NCBI GenBank assembly: GCA_963556255.1
Contig: OY744607.1
Location: forward strand, 42,968,052 to 43,032,051
Direction of reading: 5' to 3'
DNA length: 64,000 bases
Source: Allolobophora icterica
Taxonomy: Eukaryota; Annelida; Clitellata; Crassiclitellata; Lumbricidae
This document shows positions 1 through 10,497 of the stretch, one piece after another. A model generated the notes under the pieces. That model made no database searches. It saw only the letters and a program-made list of their open reading frames with translations, and had not been told where the DNA came from. How positions within the stretch are numbered: position 1 is the first letter of the stretch; every line of letters begins with the position of its first letter. A program made the position numbers and the translations under genes.

Positions 1-219
1 ATTATCATCTGCGATTTGCACAGTCATCTATAACATCTCACGTCTTTCAGTTTTTCTTTATTAAATTTTCAGTGTACATCTTGCCTCTCTGTCTGTGTCT
101 GTGTCTGTGCGTGCGTGTGTCTATCTCTTGAGGCACGTTTCAACATGATGATCTTGAATGCAAACAGAAACCAGTGTAACGTTTCTCACATTTATTCCAT
201 TATATGCGAATATTTCGGC

Positions 220-312
220 TTGTGTGTGTATGTGTGTATGTGTGTATGTGTGTGTGTGTGTGTTTGTGTGTTTGTTTGTGTGTGTGTGTTTGTGTATGTG
301 TGTGTTTGGGTG
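220..312. repeat. (GT)n microsatellite
   Basis: A run of TG/GT dinucleotides with scattered TA and TT interruptions. It abuts the left end of the TIR element at 316. Long ORFs across it are repeat translations (CVCVCV) and are not genes. The 1-219 stretch before it holds nothing I recognise. Confidence 0.9.
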
Positions 313-315
313 TAC

Positions 316-1045
316 GGACATTATCCCCCCCCCGGGCAAAATCCCGGACAAAATCCCCCTCTGTGCAATTAGCCTATTTTTACATTTAACTACCTTAATT
401 GCCTTGTTTTTGTTTCTAGAATCATGTTGTTAATATCGTAAAGGTATAGACTAAGGACTTGCGTAACATTTTATTAGACTTGTAAGTCTTATACTGTCAC
501 TTAGGTATAAAGTTAAGACTTAATGTCGCCTAGTTCTTAACTTGAGACTTGTTAATGTCAGGATTCGCGAGGTAAGCTGCCTAAAAAGCGGGTCAGACGC
601 AGCGCCAAGCAGCGACAGGGCTACAGGCCCGTCTGCTGCAGATGTGCTAAGATCAGAGCGATGGAAGGAATCCACTGAAGAAACGCTGCACGGACTTGGA
701 CATAACATTCGCTTTTAGATTTTTTACAGCTTTAGAGACAAACTTGGGACCACTATTATAGTCTAATAAACTTTTCCATTGATTTGTGCTATTATAATTA
801 GGCTAATTGTTAGAATTTAACAAACTGTAAATACATGTATATTCTTCTTATTAAACAAATTGAAAATATATTCCGGCTGAGATCGAGGTGATTAGCAGTG
901 GCCTAATCCTTTTCGCCGTCACCACGCGTCATGATATATGTCGAAACACAGGTGATTATATCCTAGCCTGGGGGATTATGTCCTACCCCGGGGATTCTGT
1001 CCGGGGGTTATGTCCTGGGGGATTATCTCCAGGGGGATAATGTCC
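316..1045. mobile_element. Non-autonomous TIR element (GGACATTATCCCCC ends)
   Basis: The left end GGACATTATCCCCC (316-329) and the right end GGGGGATAATGTCC (1032-1045) are perfect 14-bp inverted repeats. Each end continues inward into degenerate sub-repeats of the type GGACAnAATCCCC (left about 340-358, right about 965-1030). The 600-bp core has no protein-like ORF, so the element is non-autonomous. It sits between a (GT)n tract and a TATG-rich tract. No target-site duplication is evident, so the superfamily is not assigned. The repeated sub-terminal motif may bind a transposase supplied in trans (inference). Confidence 0.7.
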
Positions 1046-1049
1046 TTCA

Positions 1050-1370
1050 ATCGTGTGTTTGTGTATGCATGCATGTATGTATGTTTGTATGTCTGGGTGC
1101 ATGTATGTACGTATATATGTATGACATTGTATGTATGTATTTATGTATATATGTATGTATTTATGCATGCATGTATGTCTGTATGTATGTATTCGTGCAT
1201 TTATGTATGTATATATGTATATGTGTATGTATGTACGGTATGCATATATTTTTATGTATGTATGAATGTATGTATGTATGCGTGCATGTATGTATATATT
1301 ATATATACGTAGGTATGTACTATGTATGTATAGTCTATATATGCACATACATGTATGTACTTATGCCTTG
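1050..1370. repeat. Degenerate (TATG)n tract
   Basis: Mostly TATG/TGTA tetranucleotides with many substitutions, directly right of the TIR element. Open frames on both strands (MYVCMYV, YIHTYIHT) are repeat translations. Confidence 0.85.
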
Positions 1371-1929
1371 TGACTAACACTTCAGTGAACCCTTATCTCT
1401 CTGCCATTAAAACCAAGGCCGTCTCTATTCCTGCAGTTGTCAATAGAACATATAAAACAGGAAGCAATGATGACCAGATCCAAAATGGCGGACGCATGTT
1501 TAACAGGGAAGAAGAGAGATAATCCGGTTTTATGGCAAAACAGAAAGTCACTGTGTCTAGTTTTTACAGCTTCAGCTGCTGTCCAGTGTATGTATACACG
1601 AACCTGTAGATAGTCACCCTCATCGGACGCTTGGCTGGGCGAGATAATAAAAAAGCTGCTGCTGTTAGCCATGTCTTCGGACTGCCTCAGCGCACTTGTT
1701 TGTGCGCACTGATTTATAGGAAATGTTCAGGAACCTCATAATCAACCTGCGCCCATACATTACCATTTGCCTGAAGCTGTTTTCTGCTTTTCGATAGCGT
1801 CGAATTATGTGCAGGTCAATTCCTGTGTGAGCAAAAATTGAGGCCGTGAAATTGCTGTTTGCCTGAAGCTGCTGTATGGCGTCTTTTATATATATATTAT
1901 ATATATACATCATAAATATATATTTATAT
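1371..1929. other. Unique sequence, no gene recognised
   Basis: Contains ORFs of 82-96 aa on the minus strand with no recognisable domain and no convincing splice context. It ends in an AT-rich stretch (about 1885-1945). Confidence 0.4.
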
Positions 1930-2088
1930 TTATTTATATACCGACTTAAACCAGATTATATATATATTTATTTATTTATTTATTTATTTATATACCGACT
2001 TAAACCAGGCTGCTCTGTTAGAGAGGGCTGCTTGGTTTGATCGTCTCAAAGTAGACGTCTTGAAGGGATTAAAACTGACTTCACCTTG

Positions 2089-2994
2089 TCACCTTGTGCT
2101 GTCAGCTCGTGGAGCTCTAGCGATCGTCCTGGTGAACACACTCCACCATCTCCTATTCGATGACAAGTCTCTCAATTCCGCCAAATTCATGCCAGTTACA
2201 TCTTGTATCTCATCCATCCATCTCCTCCTTGGGCGACCCAGTCTTCTCCTCCCCTCACCGCACGCCAGCATCATTTCCTTCTCCAGCCCATCATATCGCA
2301 TAACATGTCCAAAGAACCTTAGCTTCATTCTTGTCGCAGTTTGTTTTAACGACTCTTCATTCTCAACTCCAATCTCCTCTCGTATTGATTCATTCGTTCT
2401 TTTCTCAGTCCAAGATATTCTCAGCATCTTCCTCCATATCCACATTTCACAAGCGTTAACCTTATTTTCCATGTTCTTTGTCATTGTCCACGTCTCGCAA
2501 CCGTACAGTACCGTAGGAAAGATTAGTGCTCTCACGAGCCTTTTTTTGGTTTCTATGCTCACATGTTTGTCTTTCCATATCTTTTCCAGTCCGGTCATTG
2601 CAGCTTTCCCTATAGCAATCCTTCGTTTTATTTCTGGATCACACTTTCCCTCCTTTCCAACCAGTGATCCTAGGAATGTGAAGCTTTCTACCACCTCTAT
2701 TTCCTCTCCGTCTATCTCAAAACTATCCCAATCTGCTGTTGTCATGACCTTTGTCTTCTTTATGTTGAAGTATAAACCAGCTTTTTCACTTTCTCTCCTG
2801 ACCCTTCTTATCAGTTCTGCCAAATCCTCTTTTCTTTTTGCCATTAATGTTGTGTCATCCGCGTATCTAAGGTTATTCAGTGTCTTTCCAGCAATTTTTA
2901 CTCCCTCAATTGCCCCCTCCAGTTCTGCCTTTCTCATTATTCTTTCAGCATATAGATTAAACAGGAATGGAGACAAGATGCATCCCTGCCTCAC
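2089..2994 (-). pseudogene. LINE reverse transcriptase, C-terminal part
   Basis: A 301-residue open frame. It begins at RQGCILSPFLFNLY, carries the catalytic box LRYADDTTLMA about 45 residues in, then FTFLGSLV, the connection motif VLYGCETWTM, and the C-terminal signature GRRRLGRPRRRWMDEI. These are typical of non-LTR retrotransposon RTs, in which the two YADD aspartates bind metal for target-primed cDNA synthesis. RT motifs upstream of RQGC are absent, so no functional enzyme could be made. It follows the endonuclease fragment on the same strand. A plus-strand ORF over the same bases (2060-3046) is its antisense shadow. Confidence 0.9.
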
Positions 2995-3209
2995 TCCTTT
3001 CTATGCTTCCCATTCGGTGACGTCCATGTGTACAGTCTTCTCTTAGGCTGTTCGAACCAAGTGTTCATAATTCCTAAGCCATTCCCTTTGCAAAACTCAA
3101 CAAGTCTTTCTCCTGCTTCATTCTGTTCACCCAGGCCATGACTACCTAATGTGTCTCCATCGCCTCCGGTGCATTGACCCACCTTCGCATTGAAGTCACC
3201 TATGATCAC
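2991..3209 (-). pseudogene. LINE AP-endonuclease fragment
   Basis: A 72-residue frame beginning IIGDFNAKVG and containing GLGEQNEAGERLVEF and RLYTWTSPNGKHR. This is the GDFN block and following region of the exonuclease-endonuclease-phosphatase domain of LINEs, which nicks target DNA. The last catalytic segment (the SDH-type motif) is missing. The frame stops where the RT fragment begins, marking an internal deletion. Confidence 0.85.
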
Positions 3210-3332
3210 TAGTACGTCGCCCTTCGGCCTTAACTAAGAGATATGAATAAAAACGGAACGTATTAACGAACGAATGAATGAATGAATGAACTCACGAATG
3301 AATTAATTAATTAATGATTGAACGAAATAATG

Positions 3333-3622
<290 letters not shown>

Positions 3623-4254
3623 TGCATTCATTAAGCACCACCATTATCTAACGACCAACCATCAATCGATGGCGCTGAGCATTTGTAAGTGAAGGACACA
3701 GTAACCGTCGTCAGAGGAGACTCAAACTCCTCGCATTACAACAAGGCGAGTATTCGAACCAATCGGCTTTAAACATCCGAATTAATGAACGAGCGAACGA
3801 ACAAATGAATTCAGCAAATCATGCAGATGACGTGCTTTGCCTGTAGGTCTGATAATAGCTTGGACTGTATTGTTCCCGACGTTCTTATCACCAATGTCCG
3901 ACTGATAAGAGTCACTGAGATGATCTGAAGAGGCTCAAATCGAACTCATATTTTCATCCGTTTAGAATTCAATTTCGCTCTGAGCCGGCGCCGTTCACTT
4001 CTCCAAGGCGCCAGACATCAATATCTATAGTTGCGCGGATTCTTTCGTATAGCTTCGGGTTGCTCAGATCTATCGGATCTCGACATGGTTCTTGATTGCG
4101 ACCATCGACTTATGTCTTGGGAATTAGGATAACGGCGCTATATAAGTCATTAGATTGCATTGATAAACGATTTGACTGAAGATAGAAAGGCAACGGAATT
4201 AACCAAGTTGCTTTTGTTGTTGTTTCTGTTGTTATCATTGGAGAAACTGTGGGC
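3623..4254. other. Non-coding; degenerate repeat remnants
   Basis: Short remnants resemble other dispersed repeats in the window, for example the segment near 3630-3690 (CAACCATCAATCGATGGCG) and the GGCGCTATATAAGTCATTAG tail near 4132-4155. No gene seen. Confidence 0.4.
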
Positions 4255-4570
4255 ATATTGTTATGCTCGTAAACGTAATCGTAATCTCCAAACTTCTAAA
4301 GCGCCACTCGAAGGCCAAGTGCAGACACCAGTTTATTCACCAGCGCTGGGTCATGTCAGAGGGTGTGTCCAGAGATCGATGTCCAGTGGAGGTCCGAGTC
4401 CGGTTGCTTCTACCAACTCTCTCTCTGGTCTCCAGAGAGAGTTGGTATAGAGGAGCTGCTAAGGCGGCTTTCGTTGAGGACGAGAAAGCTTGAAAGGCGA
4501 AGGATCGGGTGGATTAGGGTAAGAATTCTTGAAAAGGTGAGACTTGATTCTTGAAAAGGTGAGACCTGAA
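4255..4570 (-). mobile_element. 3' end of CR1-like LINE (tail type A)
   Basis: It starts with CGTAATCGTAATCTCCAAACTTCTAAAGCGCC, the reverse complement of a LINE 3' tail ending in GATTACG repeats. The same sequence recurs at 24880-25215 and 57440-57845, and in the opposite orientation at 43860-44135. The right part (about 4490-4570) is the antisense of the end of the LINE ORF, with the block GAAAAGGTGAGACTTGA duplicated. Confidence 0.75.
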
Positions 4571-5365
4571 TAAAAATATTCTTCCAACTCATTGCTTCCT
4601 TTCTAGCAACAGTATCGCAAGAATCACTCCCCCACCAATACATCTCTCCTCTCTGTCCGTAAAAAAACTCCATGGACAATGCTAGAATAATTGCATATCC
4701 TCTTCTTGACTACATCTTGCCCCGTCGCTTTGAGCACTGGTTGGAGTATCTGGTGTGGCCCTAACCTTTCGATATGCCTTTCATTGAACCCTTGCAGGGG
4801 GCCACAGGTTTTAATCTCAGTCTGCTTGTTTTCCGCGTTGCCATGAAACCAGTGTCTACAGGCTTAGCGTTAAGTGAAGTTCGGTCCTCACGCACGCAGG
4901 CATACATTTATTTATACACATATGTATTATATATAAATATAATATATATATTTAGTATAATTATAGGTTATATATATTGAAATGGGTTATGATTTCTATA
5001 GTCCTAGTTTACTTATCGGATAAAGCGATGAATTATATGATTATCTTTGTGCGTAGAATTGCAATGACCTACTATGCACGAAGTCTCGGCTCTACAGACA
5101 GTCTAACAAAAAGTCTAATTAGTCTATCAGCCTAAAATAGTCTGCATAGTCAGACCTGTAAACTGGCCTGAGGTAAACTCTTTCAATCACTCAACTCATT
5201 ACAGATAACACCTGCAGCTCTGGACAACTGCAACGGGATCTGTGCTGCTTGTGATTTCTTCGATTCCTCTGTTTCGCTGGACTCCTTCCCTCCTGACTTG
5301 ACGCAGCGGGTCGTGAATCAGAGGGCACCTTTCGCCTAGCCTCTAAGCAGCGATCTAGAAACGTC
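4571..5365. other. Unique or degenerate sequence, no gene recognised
   Basis: Includes a short AT-rich stretch at about 4900-4980. ORFs are short and have no recognisable domain. Confidence 0.4.
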
Positions 5366-5369
5366 GAGT

Positions 5370-5465
5370 TTACAATTGCAGTTACAATGACAATGACAAT
5401 AACAATGACAAGTACAATTACAATAACAATGACAAGTACAATTAAAATTACAAGTATGTGTATAC
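5370..5465. repeat. Degenerate (ACAATG/ACAATT)n repeat
   Basis: Tandem hexamer-like units such as TTACAATGACAATGACAATAAC. The composition resembles the TTACAATTACGA tails of LINE copies elsewhere in the window, so it may be a leftover tail. Confidence 0.6.
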
Positions 5466-5924
5466 AATTGCAATTACGCTTCCCAGAAGCACTCCTAACT
5501 GAGCACCTTCACTGTAGGACAAAGTTAACAGCTTGACACGTGCAGAATCATAATAGGCCCTATCGCATTATGTGAATTCCTTAAACTTTCCAAAATGTCA
5601 TAGCTCGTGCGAATCAAAATAATAAAATGCGCTTAGTCAAAAACAAAATCAACGAGAAAGCAGGTTTACGGTCAATTGCTGTATTCACCATTGGCACCTG
5701 TTGATCCCGCGTTCCTTTATTCTGCCACTCTGGCAAGTCGCGATTTATCGTGCATATCGACCATCTTTCTGGAATATTCATCCACTGAAAATCCGATCTG
5801 GTCAGAGAGAAGTGATCTCCAGATTAAACCATATCACACTTTCTCACATCTGCTGGATATATCGAAGCGTCTCTACTGAGTTTCTCATCAAGTGGTCAAA
5901 TGTAAATGCAGCACATGTTCTTCT

Positions 5925-6265
5925 ATACTCTACAGCGATCATATGGCCTAAAATGTGCTCATTTTTCAACGAATTGATCGTTCGAGATCCTTTGCCATCG
6001 TTGCCTGTTTGAATGGGTAACGCGACATTCAAGGTCCCTGCAGGTGTAGGGACCATCCTAGCCGATAAAACTCCGCCACTCCATGTCCGTGCCTTAGTGC
6101 TATAGTTATAGGCAGTGTCAGTCCCAAGCCTGGATGAAGAAGGAGGGCGACGCTAATGATCTTTGTTATCACACAGTGTCGTTAAACTGAAACTACTATA
6201 GTATTCTAGCCGTGCACGCTAGCCAGAGATTTAAATCTCAGAAATAAGCCGCCATCGGGAGGCAA
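5925..6265 (-). mobile_element. Dispersed repeat, second SINE-like family (interrupted copy)
   Basis: Blocks GATCATATGGCCTA, GATCCTTTGCCATCGTTGCCTGTTTGAATGGG and GAGATTTAAATCTCAGAAATAAG match the reverse complement of 47745-47985 and resemble 55340-55490. A divergent segment (about 6060-6215) separates the last block from the rest. It has no ORF. SINE status is inferred from size and dispersal only. Confidence 0.5.
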
Positions 6266-6937
6266 GCGAGCATACTGGCGCATAGAAGTGCGCTGACGTG
6301 CGTGGAACTATTAAGCTCTGCAATTATAATTATAATTACAATTACAAAAATAGCCATTTTAGCGCTATATAAATTCCAGCCAGAGCAGAAATCGAGACGT
6401 CATGGGATCTATAGCCTGGAAAACGCACTTTGTTTGAAAAACATTGTCTGGTAATTCCAGACATTACTGAATACTAGTAAATTCCTTGGTTATTATATTT
6501 GTCTTTGGCAAGACAGCGCATCCATTGTGGCTCATGTCAGTGTTACTAAAACTGTGGTCCGCGGCCGGTCCTTGCCTGACTGGTTACCGGGATGCGGAAT
6601 GATAAACCGGAGTCGCAATGTTTACAGTATACTCACTACTCAAATATAATATTAAACTCTACATCATACAATGTAAAACTTTAAAAAAGAGAGAATGATG
6701 TGGTGTTCATACAGAAAAAAACTGTTTTACGCTGCACAACAGGCCTAGCATAGTTATAATAAACATTGACAATTTCCCGAAATCTTAATTTTAATGTAAC
6801 ACGTCAGATATGTATAAATATACATGTGTATACGGTACATATATTATATATTATGCTATATATTATATATTATATACTATACATATCATGTGATATTATA
6901 TACTAAACGGCCACTGTATATGACCATATTATGGTAA
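6266..6937. other. Non-coding, AT-rich towards the right
   Basis: Has an AGCGCTATATAAATTCC LINE-tail-like motif near 6361 and a short region (about 6540-6650) resembling 31600-31700 (ACTGTGGTCYGYGGCC...GGTTACYGGG...CGGAATGA). It therefore includes old dispersed repeat copies. No gene seen. Confidence 0.45.
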
Positions 6938-7060
<123 letters not shown>

Positions 7061-7244
7061 CGCGGTATAATAGAACAATGGTATAAATAACCTGTCTAAT
7101 TGCCTTTAGATGATTCGGCGGCATGTTTACAATACACCGGATCAATATATTTCCTCTTGTCCGTCTGACGTTTGGCTGTCGACAATTATTACCGGAGATG
7201 TCGTTGGTGCATGGGGGCTACACAAACAGACATACGGAAATACA

Positions 7245-7370
7245 TGAATACATACATACATACATACATACATACATACATACATACATACATACATACA
7301 CACATACACACATACAGATAGACTGACTGACTGACTGGCTGACTGACTGACTGACTGACTGACTGACTGA

Positions 7371-7411
<41 letters not shown>

Positions 7412-7575
7412 TGACTGACTGACTGACTGACTGACTGACTGACTGACTGACACACAGACATATAGAGGCTGACAAATAAGTACACACACGAGAGACAGAC
7501 ACAAAGACAATCAGGTGGAAAGACTGATAGATAGACAAAGAAAAGAGAGAAAGACAGACAGACAGAGACAGACAA

Positions 7576-7610
<35 letters not shown>

Positions 7611-7700
7611 GGCGGAGAAAACAGATTGGTGGATAGTCAGACAATGAGGGAGAAAGACAGACGGAGAGTCAGGTAAACACACGGACTGACGGATGGATGA

Positions 7701-7765
<65 letters not shown>

Positions 7766-7775
7766 AAGGCAGACA
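7245..7775. repeat. Cluster of tetranucleotide arrays
   Basis: Consecutive arrays of (CATA)n (7247-7313), (GACT)n with an internal (GGCT)n block (7319-7450), and (CAGA)n-rich sequence (7545-7770). The GACT-to-GGCT switch also occurs in ADGB intron 8 at 38282-38370. The large ORFs on the minus strand (SQSVSQSV) are repeat translations. Confidence 0.9.
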
Positions 7776-8046
7776 GATGGGTCTTCAGGAGACGTCTGAT
7801 CGTTTGGGTGCGTGTGATCTATAAAGAGTTGGATGCTTCCTTCACATCTCGAGATTCCAATCCATCAACTCACGTACCCGTTACGTAGCTACGGATGCCA
7901 CCTTCGGCTCCTGCTGCTGCTGCTATATAGATCAGTCGCCGCATCCGCTCTTTGTTCGCATCTTTTATGATCACAACGCCTTTGAGAGATTCTTAAACGG
8001 CGCTACATAAATGCTCAGATGCACACAATTAACTGGCTTGCGGTCA

Positions 8047-8272
8047 TTTCAAAGCAGTCTGTGAATACATATATATATATATATTATATATATACATACA
8101 TTTGTAAATATAGAATGAATATACACACGTGTATCAATAATGCATACATGTACACATACATACATACATACATACATACATACATACATACATACATACA
8201 TACATACATACATACATACATACATACATACATACATACATACATACATACATACATACATACATACATACA

Positions 8273-8303
<31 letters not shown>

Positions 8304-8555
8304 TTGTATATATAAGCATGTATAGTATGTATACTGTATCTATGATACATATTTACATAGGCCTACATGTACATACAAACATGCTATTTATATATAAGCG
8401 TATATAATGCATGCATATAACGGTATATCTATAAGCATAGATACAAAGATATATAATAATACCCGTGCATATGTACTGCATATCCCGTGTGCTTATATAC
8501 GCATATATACAATACGTGTGCATGCATATATATTATATATATATGTATATATATA
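8047..8555. repeat. (CATA)n microsatellite with AT-rich flanks
   Basis: Pure CATA/TACA units from about 8152 to 8299, flanked by degenerate TATA/TGTA sequence. ORFs in several frames (YIHTYIHT, MYVCMYVC) are artefacts. Confidence 0.9.
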
Positions 8556-8815
8556 TTGGATCGTGGTGTGGCGTCATGAGTGATGATAGCGACAAGAGAG
8601 CGTCTTTCGAAGAGGAAGAGAAAGCACCAATCACCACTTCGCGCCAATTAAACAAATCGACGTCAAGAGACGTCGGGCGAGAGAGGCGGTCGCAGCATTC
8701 CTGCGCACGCATCCTCATTTCGTCTCCTTAGGCAGGAGGTGTCCGCCGGGGTAATTCCGGCCTCGGCTGATCATTAATCTTCGGAGAATTTAAGCTGGTT
8801 TTCGAGAAGAGAGGT

Positions 8816-9110
8816 GAGCGAATGTCTAGTGGTTAGCGTGCTGGACTGTCAATCGAGAGGTCGGGGTTCAAATCCCCGCCAGGAAAGAAATTTATTTCGA
8901 GATTTCTGCTTCACCTGCGTCCCCTAGCCACCTCTGCCATGATGAGTACAGTCAGTATACACTGGCCGTTCGCTCAGGTGCAAATGAGATGGCAAGGGCG
9001 ATGACTGGTCATCTGTCCTCATATGCCGAGGCTAAGAAAATGAAGTCGCTAAATCTTCATACCCATGGCTGCCGAAGGGCTAGCTTAAGGGACTGCTCTT
9101 CTTCTTCTTT
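8816..9110 (+). mobile_element. tRNA-derived SINE, full-length copy
   Basis: The head is tRNA-like. It has an A-box region TAGTGGTTAGCGTGC (8828-8842) and a B box GGTTCAAATCC at 8865-8875, which act as internal RNA polymerase III promoter elements. The body carries conserved blocks found in other copies here: CCTAGCCA, AATGAGTACA, CCTCATATGCCGAGGCTAAG and GGGACTGCTCTTCTTC. It ends in (TTC)n. Other copies are at 16225-16505, 21679-21915, 32855-33140, 42350-42625 and 60665-60925. It encodes no protein. Confidence 0.9.
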
Positions 9111-9144
9111 ATCGTTTGCTCTTTCTTCATAATCACCATCATCT

Positions 9145-9365
9145 TATTCCTCCTCCTCCTCCTCTACCTCTTCCTCCTCCTCCTCCTCCTCCTCCTCCTC
9201 CTCCTCCTCCTCCTCCTCCATCTCTTCCTCCTCCTCCCCTCACCATCCTCTTCTTCTTCTTCTTCTTCTTCTTCTTTTTCTTCTTCTTCTTCTTCTTCTT
9301 TTCTTCTTCTTCTTCTTCTCCTCCTCCTCCTCCTCCTCCTCCTCCTCCTCCTCCTCTCCTCTTTT
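9145..9365. repeat. Polypyrimidine (CCT/CTT)n tract
   Basis: A strand-asymmetric run of CCT then CTT then CCT units. It directly follows the TTC tail of the SINE at 8816-9110, so it may have expanded from that tail. Pro/Phe and Arg/Glu ORFs are artefacts. Confidence 0.85.
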
Positions 9366-10249
9366 TTGAGGAAGCCGGCCAGCAACCGACATGGCATACA
9401 CTTGTCGCCCTGCGCTATCGAAGTTATGAAATAAGATTCAGACAATTGTGTGTATTTTTGGAGGATTTTGTACCCATAGCCGTTTGGATTGTAACTTATT
9501 ATTATTATAAAGGAGTTTTATATAGCTCTGCTTCAAGGTGATCTAAGGAGCGCTCCTAGTCCAACCACGGCTAAAGAGAGTAGTTTTCATGTTTGTAAGA
9601 AACAAGGTATACAGTGAGTCATAGGGACCAGGCGGATCACTTATTTTCTTCTTAGCTATAGACATCATCCTATTTACAGCACCACGGTAATTCTCTTTAA
9701 TATATATATAGTATATATCCACAGTAATTCTATTTAATATTTGAACCAGTTACAGGCTTACTTTATTGCATTTATAGCGACTTCACAACAGTTGGTAAGT
9801 TTCGATTTCTCCGAAGCTGTATACAACAGAGGCCAGGCTAAAAAGGATATGTGATCAACATGTTTCAGAATGATTGGAAGAATCTCGTGTTACACAAATT
9901 TCGGACTGCCTTCGGGACTCTGCCTCTATATCGATTTAGGACTATAACTTAAGGAAGGTTAGCGCACATGTCCATAGTAGGGAAGGCTCTCCTTTCCCTC
10001 TTCGTTCTTCCCTTGAGCAGGGGGAATGAACGAATCCCGAAAGTCCTGGACACACGAATATTCACAGCAGTTCCCTACACCGCGGTTATGGCTTTCGAAT
10101 AAAACAGAAACATTAATATTCAGAGTGTTGTTATTATCCAGTGCATCTCTGACTACTCATTTACTTCTCAGCTTACACGGGTACCAAATGATATCATTTG
10201 GTGACAGAGGCACGTACGCGGAAACACCTTTTCGGATCGTTACATGGAG
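9366..10249. other. Unique sequence, no gene recognised
   Basis: Short ORFs only, no domain and no repeat match within the window. Confidence 0.4.
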
Positions 10250-10325
10250 TCCATTTCGAAGGGTCGAACTCGCAACCTTTCGATTACTGAGCTATCCGAA
10301 TGGACCATCATATCGCCCTTATGTT
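10250..10325 (-). mobile_element. tRNA-like SINE head, anticodon region deleted
   Basis: On the minus strand it has GGATAGCTCAGT (D-arm/A-box-like), then AATCGAAAGG, then GTTGCGAGTTCGACCC (T-arm/B-box-like). It is too short for a tRNA because the anticodon arm is missing. It belongs to a family different from the SINE at 8816. It is likely a relic. Confidence 0.5.
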
Positions 10326-10444
10326 CGCCTTTTGAATTCGACTATACGACGTCACGTCGGTGGCGCCTAGCAACTGCGAGTTAAAGACTTACTCAAGGTT
10401 CTTACACAGTGACCGCCTGAGTTGTATTGGTAATGTTAATTGCA

Positions 10445-10449
<5 letters not shown>

Positions 10450-10494
<45 letters not shown>
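10450..10494. repeat. (TA)n flank of DNA transposon
   Basis: An AT/TA run ending exactly at the left terminus of the transposon at 10495. With 12911-12980 it appears to be one (TA)n target split by the insertion. Confidence 0.9.

Positions 10495-10497
<3 letters not shown>

Larger units (their letters stand above)
1930..3230 (-). mobile_element. Internally deleted non-LTR retrotransposon (LINE)
   Basis: Read on the minus strand, an AP-endonuclease fragment (3209 to 2991) is followed directly by the C-terminal half of a reverse transcriptase (2994 to 2089), then a short 3' UTR and a tail of TAAATAAA repeats (about 2000 to 1965). The 3' motif GGTTTAAGTCGGTATATAAATA occurs twice (about 1990-2010 and 1940-1962), so the tail itself is duplicated. 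The endonuclease C-terminus and the RT palm before the RQGC motif are missing, with a frame change at the junction near 2991-3000. This is therefore a dead deletion copy. The LINE clade is not resolved (RTE or CR1-like). Confidence 0.85.

Noticed and set aside
115..433. Cys/Val- and His/Thr-rich ORFs of 60-90 aa
   Set aside because: They are translations of the (GT)n repeat in several frames at once.
2060..3046. 328-aa plus-strand ORF
   Set aside because: Antisense of the LINE RT on the minus strand, which carries real RT motifs; the plus frame has only biased Ser/Leu/Phe composition.
7142..7682. Ser/Val/Gln-rich ORFs of 120-154 aa
   Set aside because: Translations of (GACT)n and (CAGA)n arrays.
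8816..8890. Functional tRNA gene
   Set aside because: A and B boxes are present, but the flanking body recurs in at least five other places with the same non-tRNA sequence and a TTC tail, so it is a SINE head.
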